From VXYL01 sp965243095 (GTDB lineage: Bacteria > Pseudomonadota > Gammaproteobacteria > Pseudomonadales > Azotimanducaceae), in contig OZ251530.1 in NCBI GenBank assembly GCA_965243095.1, positions 4,402,001-4,466,000 of the forward strand: DNA of 64,000 nt, written 5' to 3'. The notes beneath the pieces were generated by a model, which was not told where the DNA came from, made no database searches, and saw nothing but the letters and a program-made list of their open reading frames with translations. Shown one piece after another: positions 15,816 to 24,385 of this stretch; position 1 is the stretch's first letter; each line of letters starts with the position of its first letter. Both the position numbers and the translations under genes were made by a program.

Positions 15816-17275
15816 TCCTCGCCGTCATTCTGCTGCTGCTCGTCGCCGGCGTTTTGGCTTGGGCGGCCGAGCGTTTCGGCGGGCCGCAGGCGCCCCGTTG
15901 GGTGAGCTTGCTTGCGTTTCTGGCGGGTTTGGCGTGGGCCGTATTCGAGTACGCGGACGGCACCGTCGCCGGCCTGTACGCGCAGCAGGCGTTCGCGTGG
16001 ATTCCGCGCTTCGGCATCAACGTGGTTCTGGAGCTCGACGGCCTGAGCCTGCTCATGGTGGGCTTGACGATGTTCCTCGGCGTCGTCGCGGTGGTTTCCT
16101 CTTGGGACGAAATCGAGAAAGCCCACGGTTTCTTTCAGTTCAACATTCTTTGGGTGATGGCCGGCGTGGTCGGCGTGTTCACCGCGATGGATTTGTTCCT
16201 GTTCTTCTTCTTCTGGGAAGTGATGCTGATTCCCATGTACTTCCTCATCGCCATCTGGGGACACGAGAACAAGGGCTACGCCTCCATGAAGTTCTTCCTG
16301 TTCACCCAGATCAGCGGCTTGCTGATGCTGCTGGCGATCTTGGCGCTGGTGTTCTTCGCCTACGAGGTTAGCGACGAAGTGTCCTTCGCCTACGCGGATC
16401 TGAAGCGTCTTTCCGCCCACATTCCGGGCGATATTCGCGCTTGGCTAATGCTCGGTTTCTTCGTCGCCTTCGCCACCAAGCTGCCATCGGTGCCGCTGCA
16501 CACCTGGCTGCCGGACGCGCATACCCAGGCGCCGACAGCCGGCAGCGTGATTCTGGCCGGCATTCTGCTCAAGACTGGCGCTTACGGCATCATTCGCTTC
16601 GCGGTGCCGCTGTTTCCCGAAGCGTCGCAGGATTTCGCCTGGTGGGGAATGTTCCTCGGCGCGGCGAGCGTGCTCTACGGCGGCGCGATGGCGTTCAGCC
16701 AATCGGACTTCAAGCGCTTGGTGGCGTACAGTTCCATCGCGCACATGGGTTTCGTGCTGCTCGGCGTGTACGCCTTCAACGCGCAGGGAATGCAGGGTGC
16801 GGTGATGACGATGATCGCGCACGGATTCTCCACCGCGGCTTTGTTTCTCATGGCCGGCGCGCTGCAACAGCGCTTGCACACCCGCGAGATGTCGCGCATG
16901 GGCGGGCTTTGGAAACACGCGCCGCGCATGGGCGTGATGACGATGTTCTTCGTGGTGGCGTCCGTGGGGATGCCGGGCCTCGGCAACTTCGTCGGCGAAT
17001 TTCTGGCGCTGCTCGGCGCTTTCCAGCAGAACGTGTGGCTGGCGGTGGCGGCCACGTTCGGCATCGTGGTGGCGGCGGTGTACGGCCTGTATCTGCTGCA
17101 ACGCTCCTTTCAGGGCGAACCGAACCCGGATGTGAAAACCATGCCGGATTTCGGCTTGCGCGAAATGAGCGTGATGGTGCTGATGGCGTTGGCTTTGGTG
17201 TGGCTCGGCGTGTATCCACAGCCGGTGTTGGATCTGTCGGCCGCCACGATTGAGACGTTGGGGGTGCTGCCGTGA
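15812..17275 (+). CDS. nuoM: NADH-quinone oxidoreductase subunit M
   Basis: 487 residues from the GTG at 15812 that overlaps the nuoL stop; upstream in-frame codons belong to the nuoL region. Second antiporter-like subunit. Conserved FFFFWEVMLIPMYFLIAIWG carries the functional Glu, followed by KLPSVPLHTWLPDAHTQAPT, KTGAYGIIRFAVPLFP and KRLVAYSSIAHMGFVLLGVY. About 14 hydrophobic helices. Its stop overlaps nuoN (GTGA). Confidence 0.97.
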   Translation: MILAVILLLLVAGVLAWAAERFGGPQAPRWVSLLAFLAGLAWAVFEYADGTVAGLYAQQAFAWIPRFGINVVLELDGLSLLMVGLTMFLGVVAVVSSWDEIEKAHGFFQFNILWVMAGVVGVFTAMDLFLFFFFWEVMLIPMYFLIAIWGHENKGYASMKFFLFTQISGLLMLLAILALVFFAYEVSDEVSFAYADLKRLSAHIPGDIRAWLMLGFFVAFATKLPSVPLHTWLPDAHTQAPTAGSVILAGILLKTGAYGIIRFAVPLFPEASQDFAWWGMFLGAASVLYGGAMAFSQSDFKRLVAYSSIAHMGFVLLGVYAFNAQGMQGAVMTMIAHGFSTAALFLMAGALQQRLHTREMSRMGGLWKHAPRMGVMTMFFVVASVGMPGLGNFVGEFLALLGAFQQNVWLAVAATFGIVVAAVYGLYLLQRSFQGEPNPDVKTMPDFGLREMSVMVLMALALVWLGVYPQPVLDLSAATIETLGVLP

Positions 17276-18714
17276 CGGCGTTGCAAGCCCAAGCGCTGCT
17301 GCCGTACTTCGTGCTTTCCGGCGGCATCGTGCTGCTGTTGCTGCTGGTGGCGTGGCTGCGTTCGGAAGCCGTGGCGTTTGGCGGCGCGTTGGCGGTGCTT
17401 GCCGCTTCGCTCGCCGCTTTGCCGACGGCGTTCGCCGCTGGCGATCAGGTGGTGGATGGCTTCGTGCGCATTGACGGCTTCGCGCTCTTCTTCTTCGCGT
17501 TGTTCGCCATCGCCGCGATCGTCACGGAGATTCTGGCGTTCCGCTACTTGCCGCCCCGCGCCACGCATCGGCAGGAGTTTCACATTCTGCTCGCCATCGC
17601 CACGCTGGGCGCGGCGGTGACTGCGAGCGCCACGAACTTCGCGGCCTTTCTGCTCGGATTGGAGGTGCTTTCCGTTTCGCTCTACGTTCTGGTGGCCTAC
17701 CCGGAGGATTCCAAGCCGCCGCTGGAGGCCGCCGCCAAATACCTGGTTCTCTCCGGCGCCGCTTCGAGCACGATTTTGTTCGGCATGGCGTTGATCTACT
17801 TCGTCACCGGCACCTTGGCGTTTGGTTACGACGGCGGCGACATCGCCCGCAACGACCGCGACATTCTCGCCTTGGGCCAAGCGCTGCTGCTCGCCGGAGT
17901 GTTCTTCAAGCTCTCGCTGGTGCCGTTCCACATGTGGACGCCGGACGTCTATCAAGGCGCGCCGGCGCCGGTGACCGGCTTCGTCGCCACCGTTTCCAAA
18001 GGCGCCGTGTTCGCGGTGCTGCTGCGCTACGCGGTGGAATCCGGCCTGTTCGAGGTTCCGGCGGTGTCCACCGTGGCGGTGGTGGTGGGGGCGGTTTCCA
18101 TGATCGGCGGCAACATCCTGGCGCTGCTGCAGACCAACATCAAACGCCTGCTGGCCTACTCCTCCATCGCCCACATCGGCTATCTCGTGATCGCGCTGTT
18201 GGTGGCCGGCGGGGGAGGCAGCCACGTCGGCTTGGGCGTGGAGGCGGCGCTGATGTATCTCGCCGGCTACTTCGCCATGACCCTCGCCGCCTTCGGCGTG
18301 GTGACGGCGCTCTCCCGCGGCGACGAGGAAGCCGAGGAGCTTTCCAGCTACGAAGGCTTGCTGTGGCGGCAGCCGGTGCTCGCGGCGGTGCTCATCGCCG
18401 CCATGCTCTCCCTCGCGGGCATTCCGCTCACGGTGGGTTTCATCGCCAAGTTCTACCTCGTGGCCGCCGGCGTGGAGGGCGCCGCGTGGACGCTGGTGTG
18501 GACGCTGATCATCGGCAGCGCCATCGGCGTGTACTACTACCTGCGCGTGGTGTTCGCCGTGACGAAACGGGCAACGCCGGACGCGGTGGAAGTTCGCCCG
18601 GCATGGGAGAGCGTGACCACCGTGGCCGCCTTGGGCGTGGTGATCGTCGTCTTGGGCGTGTATGTGCAACCCCTCATGGAGTTCCTGCGCCAGCACTCGT
18701 GGCACCCGTGGTAA
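17272..18714 (+). CDS. nuoN: NADH-quinone oxidoreductase subunit N
   Basis: 480 residues from a GTG overlapping the nuoM stop. Third antiporter-like subunit of complex I. Blocks include LLGLEVLSVSLYVLVAYPED, KLSLVPFHMWTPDVYQGAPA, TNIKRLLAYSSIAHIGYLVI and a conserved C-terminal helix pair. This is the intact copy: its 3' half (from about 18016) is repeated at 23362-24063 with about six amino-acid differences over 232 residues. Last gene of the nuo operon; the exonuclease gene follows after 25 bp. Confidence 0.97.
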   Translation: MTALQAQALLPYFVLSGGIVLLLLLVAWLRSEAVAFGGALAVLAASLAALPTAFAAGDQVVDGFVRIDGFALFFFALFAIAAIVTEILAFRYLPPRATHRQEFHILLAIATLGAAVTASATNFAAFLLGLEVLSVSLYVLVAYPEDSKPPLEAAAKYLVLSGAASSTILFGMALIYFVTGTLAFGYDGGDIARNDRDILALGQALLLAGVFFKLSLVPFHMWTPDVYQGAPAPVTGFVATVSKGAVFAVLLRYAVESGLFEVPAVSTVAVVVGAVSMIGGNILALLQTNIKRLLAYSSIAHIGYLVIALLVAGGGGSHVGLGVEAALMYLAGYFAMTLAAFGVVTALSRGDEEAEELSSYEGLLWRQPVLAAVLIAAMLSLAGIPLTVGFIAKFYLVAAGVEGAAWTLVWTLIIGSAIGVYYYLRVVFAVTKRATPDAVEVRPAWESVTTVAALGVVIVVLGVYVQPLMEFLRQHSWHPW

Positions 18715-18739
18715 ACGGAACGCTTCGCCGGCGCGCCGG

Positions 18740-19561
18740 ATGAACGCCAAGCCGCCCGGCCACTGGCGCATCGTCAGTTGGAACGTGAACGGCCTGCGGG
18801 CGTGCGTGAAGAAGGGGTTTCTCGACTTTCTGGAAGCGTCCGGCGCGGACGTGGTGGGGGTTCAGGAAGTGCGCGCCCTGCCGGAGCAACTGCCGCCGGA
18901 AGCGCGGGCGCCCGAAGGCTGGCACGCGGTGTTCTCGCCGGCCGAGCGCAAGGGCTACAGCGGCGTGGCGCTGTACTCGCGGATGCCGCCGCAGCGTGTG
19001 GTGACCAGTTTCGGCGTGGACGAATACGACGTGGAGGGGCGCCTCGTCATCGCCCGCTTCGGGCGCATGGCGATCGCCAGCGTGTACTTCCCCAAGGGCA
19101 GCGGCCCGAACCGCGACAACAGCCGCGTGCCGTACAAGCTCGGCTTCTACCGTGCGCTGTTCGACATGCTGCAGAAGCTGCGGCGGCGCGGCCCGGTGCT
19201 CGTGCTCGGCGACTACAACACCGCGCACACGGAAATCGACTTGGCGCGCCCGCAAAGCAACAAGCGCACCAGCGGCTTTCTGCCCGAGGAACGCGCCGAG
19301 CTCTCGCGCTGGATCGCCGCCGGCTGGAGCGACACCTTCCGCCGCCAACACCCGGGCGAGCCCGGCCACCACACCTGGTGGCGGCAATGGGGCAACGCCC
19401 GCGCCGACAACGTGGGCTGGCGCATCGACTACGCGCTGGCGTCCCCAGCCGCGCAACGGCGCGTGGCGCGGGCGTTCATCTGGCCGCAAGTGCAAGGCTC
19501 GGACCACTGCCCGGTGGGCGTGGACGTCGCGCCGCCGGCTGACGCGGCGCACGGTGCCTAG
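18740..19561 (+). CDS. xthA: Exodeoxyribonuclease III (ExoIII/AP endonuclease family)
   Basis: 273 residues. The family repairs abasic sites by cutting 5' to the lesion and has 3'-5' exonuclease activity. Motifs in order: IVSWNVNGLRA (Asn), VGVQEVRALPEQLP (Glu, metal), GRLVIARFGRMAIASVYFP, VLGDYNTAHTEIDLARP (Asp/Asn), GWRIDYALAS and GSDHCPVGVDV (Asp-His). It follows nuoN closely on the same strand and is probably co-transcribed. A duplicated copy at 24089-26463 has been split by an insertion. Confidence 0.93.
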   Translation: MNAKPPGHWRIVSWNVNGLRACVKKGFLDFLEASGADVVGVQEVRALPEQLPPEARAPEGWHAVFSPAERKGYSGVALYSRMPPQRVVTSFGVDEYDVEGRLVIARFGRMAIASVYFPKGSGPNRDNSRVPYKLGFYRALFDMLQKLRRRGPVLVLGDYNTAHTEIDLARPQSNKRTSGFLPEERAELSRWIAAGWSDTFRRQHPGEPGHHTWWRQWGNARADNVGWRIDYALASPAAQRRVARAFIWPQVQGSDHCPVGVDVAPPADAAHGA

Positions 19562-19618
19562 GGCCAAGGCAAGACGTGGAAATAGGCACTATGCGCACAC
19601 AAGGTTCTCACCGGCGTT

Positions 19619-20296
19619 TCAGTCTCCCGGTTCGACGTTCTCCCGTTGCCGCAGCGATCCATCCTCCGCACCGAGATCCGGGACAACGGTGCCAACCGCG
19701 GCACCGCACCACCTGGCGTAATCCGCCACTCTGAAAGATACGCGCGTCAAATCCGGCTGCGGCGGCAGACGATCGTTGATGGGTGGGTCTCTCGGCAGGT
19801 CCGAGGGCTCCGCGGGAACACCCTGCGATTCCCGGGAACGCAGCCACGCGAGCTCCATCTCGCGCGGCGTTGGTAGCTGCACGGAGAACCCGGAAAGCGA
19901 GCGGCCGGGTGCGATCGCCATCGCATCGTCATCCGTCACCCAGTAGTACCGGATGTGCGTCGGCGAGTGCGACTTCGGCAGCCGGGGGTCCGGATGATTC
20001 AGATGCCGACCCTTCCAGCCGGTCGGCGAGCCCACGTTGGTCGGTTCGGTCTTGACCGAACCCTCAATGTACGGGGGGCCGCCCCAGCCGATGGAGACGC
20101 TGAAGATGGGCTTTGGGCCGTTGTTCGTCACCACGAAGGCGTAGGAGCGGCCGTCACTGAACCGCAAGGCCTTGACGACATACTCGGAGCCGGCCGGCCT
20201 CGGGCATTCGTCCGGCGGGCGCGCGGGGTCGGCCGCGAGATGCGGCGCAAGGGCCAAGACTGGCCCAACAACCGCCAATTGGGACCATCGGGACAT
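19619..20296 (-). CDS. Exported putative immunity protein 1 (downstream of RHS-M15 toxin)
   Basis: About 225 residues from the ATG at 20296; GGAGGT lies 7 nt upstream and the start is 4 nt past the toxin stop, so the two are one transcript. An ATG at 20311 is less likely. A signal peptide (MSRWSQLAVVGPVLALAP, then HLAADP) predicts periplasmic location. The body has an immunoglobulin-like feel (SYAFVVTNNGPKPIFSVSIG) and blocks shared with two paralogues at 26492 and 27179: ECPRPAGS, VKALRF, GRHL, DPRLP, RSLSGF, VQLPTP, DRLPPQPDL and AVGTVVPD. No known family is recognised. The immunity role is inferred from position, export and copy number. Confidence 0.7.
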   Translation of the reverse strand: MSRWSQLAVVGPVLALAPHLAADPARPPDECPRPAGSEYVVKALRFSDGRSYAFVVTNNGPKPIFSVSIGWGGPPYIEGSVKTEPTNVGSPTGWKGRHLNHPDPRLPKSHSPTHIRYYWVTDDDAMAIAPGRSLSGFSVQLPTPREMELAWLRSRESQGVPAEPSDLPRDPPINDRLPPQPDLTRVSFRVADYARWCGAAVGTVVPDLGAEDGSLRQRENVEPGD

Positions 20297-20300
20297 GTGC

Positions 20301-23171
20301 CTAACCTCCATATTCGAAATGCGTGGTATCGCCGGGCACGGGCCGCGAGAGACCGCACCCTTGGGCCAGCCCGTCTATCGTCACGCCTGCATTGAGAGTG
20401 CCCCAGTTCGCGTCGAAGGCGATCCCCGAACTGTGCCGAGATCGCCGCGCCGGCTGGTAAGCCAGATTGTGGCGCTCCCACTCCGCATCGACATTCTGCC
20501 GCACTCCCGCACACCTATCGTCCGGCCAATCCTTGACCACTTGGCGCTTGTCCCAAACTTCCCGGATGTGGTCTTGGTAGGCCTGCGACCGGAAGGCGGA
20601 CCGGAGTTTGAACATGCCACCATTGTTGTTGACGGCCGTTTCCAAGCAAGTCAGAGCCCTACGTGTGGCAGCCGTAAGGCCCTCACGGTCAAGTGGTGCC
20701 GGATCCACAGCGGGCGGAGTTATGGCTGTGATGCCCTCGCAGTCGTCCGGGTGGTACACCTCCACCCTGCCCTCACCCGTGACTACCGCCAGCACCGAGA
20801 GACACAAGCCGCATTCAACCACATCCTCCACATCAAAGACGCCGGTTGGTCCGTAGGTATGGCGCCTTGCGACCTCGGATCCGGCGGACGCGAATGCACT
20901 AGGTGGCGTACTATCTCCGTGCCGCAGCGTGTGCAGCCATGTGCCGGTGGGGTAGTAAGAGCGATGTAATGTGCAGCTGCCGCGGATCCGAATGTTGATC
21001 CACGATGGTGAGCCCACGGTCGTCGGGTCCGCGGAGATATCCACGCCTTGGGCACTGAAGCTGCAGATGTGGCAATTTACGGCGCGGTACTCTGGCGGCA
21101 AGAACAACGCGTTGCTCGGCCGGTCGTGGCCGAACGGAGCGGGCATCGGCGTTTCGCCGCGCACCGGCAGGTCGCGTCGTTGCAAGGCGGCGAGCCGAAG
21201 CGCGTCAGGAACCATGTGGCGCCATGTGGCATCAAAGGTCTTGAGCGCCGGCGAGTAGGAGACGGCTTCATGGGTCGATGGACGCGGGCGAGCGTACACC
21301 ACGGAGTCCATCGTTCCGAAAACGGGCGACGAGGCAAACGGCGCGAGCGTCTCGCCCGTTCGCCGGTCCGACGCCGCCACCGCGTCCTGCTCGGAAATCT
21401 CGTAGCCGTAATCGACGACCGGGTCGCCATCCAGCGTAACCCGCGTCACGCGGTCCAGCGCATCGTAGGACACCCTGCTCTCTCGCACACCGGCTTCCAT
21501 GACAAGGACTCGGCCCGCCTCGTCGTAGCGAAACACCACGTCCGGCCCTGCCTCATCACCGCCATTGCGTATGCGCAGCACTTGGTTGTGGTCGCCAAGC
21601 TCGTACTCTTGGCTGTGCTTGCCGTCCGGCGACTCCACGACGTAATGGATCAGATTGCCTGTGGCGTCGTAGCCCATCGTCGATTCCTCCCCGCCGCCGT
21701 AGGAGGCCGCCTCGCGCAACCCGCGCGCATCGTACCGATAATCCGCAGTCGCGCCGGGCTCGCCGCCGTGCTTGATGGACGCAACTCGGCCGTCAGGCCG
21801 GTACACGTACTCGATGAGCGTGTCGCCGCCACGCGCAAGCCGCGTCGTTTGGCCGCTGGCGTCGTGTTGCAAGGTGGTCTTCCAGTCGTCGATCTCGATT
21901 CGACTGGGAAACCCGGCGGCGTCGTAGTCGTAGTGGCGTTCGCCATCGGCGTCCGTGGCGGAGACCAAACGGCCGGCCCCGTCGTAGCCGTACGTCGCGG
22001 TCTCGGCGCCGACCGCGCGGGAGATGCCATGCGCCCCATGCGCAAAGCGGGTCTCGGCATTGCGACGTCGTGTCAGCGACGCCAGCCTTCCCTCAGCAGT
22101 GTAGTCGAGCGACGCCACTGTTCCACCGTCACGCAGCACCTGCACCGGCCGTCCCGCGGCATCGAACGCGAGCTGCGAAAAGGTGCCGGACGCCGATTCC
22201 ACGCCTTCGGTGACTCCGGACTTGGCGCGATGGAACACCGTGGTGCGGCCTAGGCCATCCACTGCCCGCGTCGTGGCGCCCTCGTATGCGAACGTGGTCT
22301 TCTCACCTTGCACTTCGATCCACGACACACGGCCCACGTCGTCGTACGCGGCGTGCAGGATTGCCTTGCCGCGTGGATCGTCTATGCCGGTAACGCGGCC
22401 ATTGGCGTAGCGGTGGCGCCAGCTCGCGCCCGCCAGATCCCGCACTTCGGAAAGACGGCCGTCATCGTCGTATTCGTAGAAAGCGGATCGACCGTCGTCG
22501 TCCCGCACTGCCACCACCCGCCCGTCCGCCCGCCGCGAGAACCGCAGGGTGGCAGTCGCCGAGGAGGCACTCGCGATTTGGCCGCCTCGATAGGTCAAGC
22601 GAACACTTCCGTACAAGTGCCGCGCCTCCACGAGACGGTAGACGCCGTCCATCTGTTCGAAGCGCCGCGTCAGATCGAGAGAGCGCAGCACGATGACATC
22701 GCCGCCTTGGAGAATCTCGCCCGTCCGCACCGGCGTCGAGGCGGGGTGGACCGGTTTGACCATCGAACCGTCGATCTCCAGCGCGTAGGTGGAATTGGAG
22801 GCGTCGGTAAACGCAAGCCTAGTGCCGTTCCGTGTGATCTCCTCGCGCAATGTCAACTTCCAACCCGGGCCGAAGTCGTCGTCCTTGGCCAACGACGAGT
22901 CATACACGCGGCCTGCAATGATCGGCATACCGCCCACCGCCACCAGATCGCGGACCAAGAACGTGAGGTTGCCGGCCGAGGTGTTCACAAGCCGCTCCTG
23001 CACACCTTGGAACATCGACTGGTGGTTGTGGAACAGCTTGGCGACCCGGCGACGCGAGGAGAGATCTTTGAGCAGCGCCTGCGCCTTGGCTTCCGCACGG
23101 GCGCTGTAGCCTTCCGGCGCTTCCGTGGCATGAGCCGGGGCGGTTGCCAACCCCACAGTCACGACGAACAA
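20301..23171 (-). CDS. Secreted RHS-repeat protein with C-terminal M15 peptidoglycan peptidase domain
   Basis: 956 residues. After an N-terminal export signal (GLATAPAHA, then TEAPEG) come about 600 residues of RHS/YD repeats (for example YDDDGRLSEV, YDGAGRLVSA, YDALDRVTRV). Next come a linker (SPALKTFDATWRHMVPDAL), an Ig/PKD-like segment, and from about 815 a M15-type domain: TCLETAV, RSAFRSQAYQDHIREVWDKR, S911-R-H913-S-S-G-I-A-F-D920, CGLSRPV and H951-F-E. H913, D920 and H951 match the zinc ligands of D-Ala-D-Ala or L-Ala-D-Glu peptidases, so the tip should cut peptidoglycan. The only in-frame start is TTG 23171. Better starts (ATG 23214; ATG 23248 with GGAGG) lie in other frames, so a base may be missing in the signal-peptide codons. 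Confidence 0.85.
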   Translation of the reverse strand: MFVVTVGLATAPAHATEAPEGYSARAEAKAQALLKDLSSRRRVAKLFHNHQSMFQGVQERLVNTSAGNLTFLVRDLVAVGGMPIIAGRVYDSSLAKDDDFGPGWKLTLREEITRNGTRLAFTDASNSTYALEIDGSMVKPVHPASTPVRTGEILQGGDVIVLRSLDLTRRFEQMDGVYRLVEARHLYGSVRLTYRGGQIASASSATATLRFSRRADGRVVAVRDDDGRSAFYEYDDDGRLSEVRDLAGASWRHRYANGRVTGIDDPRGKAILHAAYDDVGRVSWIEVQGEKTTFAYEGATTRAVDGLGRTTVFHRAKSGVTEGVESASGTFSQLAFDAAGRPVQVLRDGGTVASLDYTAEGRLASLTRRRNAETRFAHGAHGISRAVGAETATYGYDGAGRLVSATDADGERHYDYDAAGFPSRIEIDDWKTTLQHDASGQTTRLARGGDTLIEYVYRPDGRVASIKHGGEPGATADYRYDARGLREAASYGGGEESTMGYDATGNLIHYVVESPDGKHSQEYELGDHNQVLRIRNGGDEAGPDVVFRYDEAGRVLVMEAGVRESRVSYDALDRVTRVTLDGDPVVDYGYEISEQDAVAASDRRTGETLAPFASSPVFGTMDSVVYARPRPSTHEAVSYSPALKTFDATWRHMVPDALRLAALQRRDLPVRGETPMPAPFGHDRPSNALFLPPEYRAVNCHICSFSAQGVDISADPTTVGSPSWINIRIRGSCTLHRSYYPTGTWLHTLRHGDSTPPSAFASAGSEVARRHTYGPTGVFDVEDVVECGLCLSVLAVVTGEGRVEVYHPDDCEGITAITPPAVDPAPLDREGLTAATRRALTCLETAVNNNGGMFKLRSAFRSQAYQDHIREVWDKRQVVKDWPDDRCAGVRQNVDAEWERHNLAYQPARRSRHSSGIAFDANWGTLNAGVTIDGLAQGCGLSRPVPGDTTHFEYGG

Positions 23172-23364
23172 GAGAACGCCATGACTCCGCCAAGCGCACC
23201 CGCCCGACGTTCATACAAGCCTTCGATCCGCTGTTTGGACCCGATCATCGCTTTGCCTCCGCAAAGTCGGCTTCGCATACGCGAACCCTAGCACACGTTC
23301 TGCGGAATGTGCATGCAGGTGCGCGGCAGCGCGGCAGGCTCTCGCTACACCGCGACCGGGCGCC

Positions 23365-24063
23365 ATGCTGTTGCGCTACGCGGTGGAGTCCGGCCTGTTC
23401 GACGCTCCGGCGGTGTCCACCGTGGCGGTGGTGGTGGGGGCGGTTTCCATGATCGGCGGCAACATCCTGGCGCTGCTGCAGACCAACATCAAACGTCTGC
23501 TGGCCTACTCCTCCATCGCCCACATCGGCTATCTCGTGATCGCGCTGTTGGTGGCCGGCGGGGGAGGCAGCCACATCGGCTTGGGCGTGGAGGCGGCGTT
23601 GATGTATCTCACCGGCTACTTCGCCATGACCCTCGCCGCCTTCGGCGTGGTGACGGCGCTCTCCCGCGGCGACGAGGAGGCCGAGGAGCTTTCCAGCTAC
23701 GAAGGCTTGCTGTGGCGGCAGCCGGTGCTCGCGGCCGTGCTCATCGCCGCCATGCTCTCCCTCGCGGGCATTCCGCTCACCGTGGGCTTCATCGCCAAGT
23801 TCTACCTCGTGGCCGCCGGCGTGGAGGGCGCGGCGTGGACGCTGGTGTGGGCGCTGATCATCGGCAGCGCCATCGGCGTGTACTACTACCTGCGCGTGGT
23901 GTTCGCCGTGACGAAACGGGCAACGCCGGACGCGGTGGAAGTTCCCCCGGCATGGGAGAGCGTGACCACGGTAGCGGCCCTGGGCGTGGTGATCGTCGTC
24001 CTGGGCGTCTATGTGCAACCCTTGATGGAGTTCCTGCGCCAACACTCGTGGCACCCGTGGTAA
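23365..24063 (+). pseudogene. nuoN: Duplicated 3' half of nuoN
   Basis: 232 codons matching the C-terminal half of NuoN at 18016-18714 with about six substitutions (for example E to D and V to A near the start, T to A in WTLVWAL). The 5' half and any ribosome site are missing; the copy starts abruptly about 150-190 bp beyond the 5' end of the RHS gene. The 25-bp spacing to the following exonuclease copy is identical to the original, so this is a segmental duplication, not an independent gene. Confidence 0.92.
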
Positions 24064-24088
24064 CCGGAGCGCTCCGCGGGCGCCGCGG

Positions 24089-24385
24089 ATGAACGCCAAG
24101 CCGCCCGGACACTGGCGCATCGTCAGTTGGAACGTGAACGGTCTGCGGGCGTGCGTGAAGAAGGGGTTTCTCGACTTTCTGGCAGCGTCCGGCGCGGACG
24201 TGGTGGGCGTTCAGGAGGTGCGCGCCTTGCCGGAGCAACTGCCGCCGGAGGCGCGGGCGCCCGAAGGCTGGCACGCGGTGTTCGCGCCGGCCGAGCGCAA
24301 GGGCTACAGCGGCGTGGCGCTGTACTCGCGAATGCCGCCGCAGCGCGTGGTCACCGCTCTCGGGGTGGACGAATACGACGTGGAG
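24089..24385 (+). pseudogene. xthA: Duplicated xthA, 5' part (99 codons)
   Basis: Codons 1-99 of the exonuclease III duplicate, from the start to DEYDVE, nearly identical to 18740-19036. The frame is cut immediately after GTGGAG by the insert that begins at 24386. It lacks half of the active site and cannot be functional alone. Confidence 0.92.
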
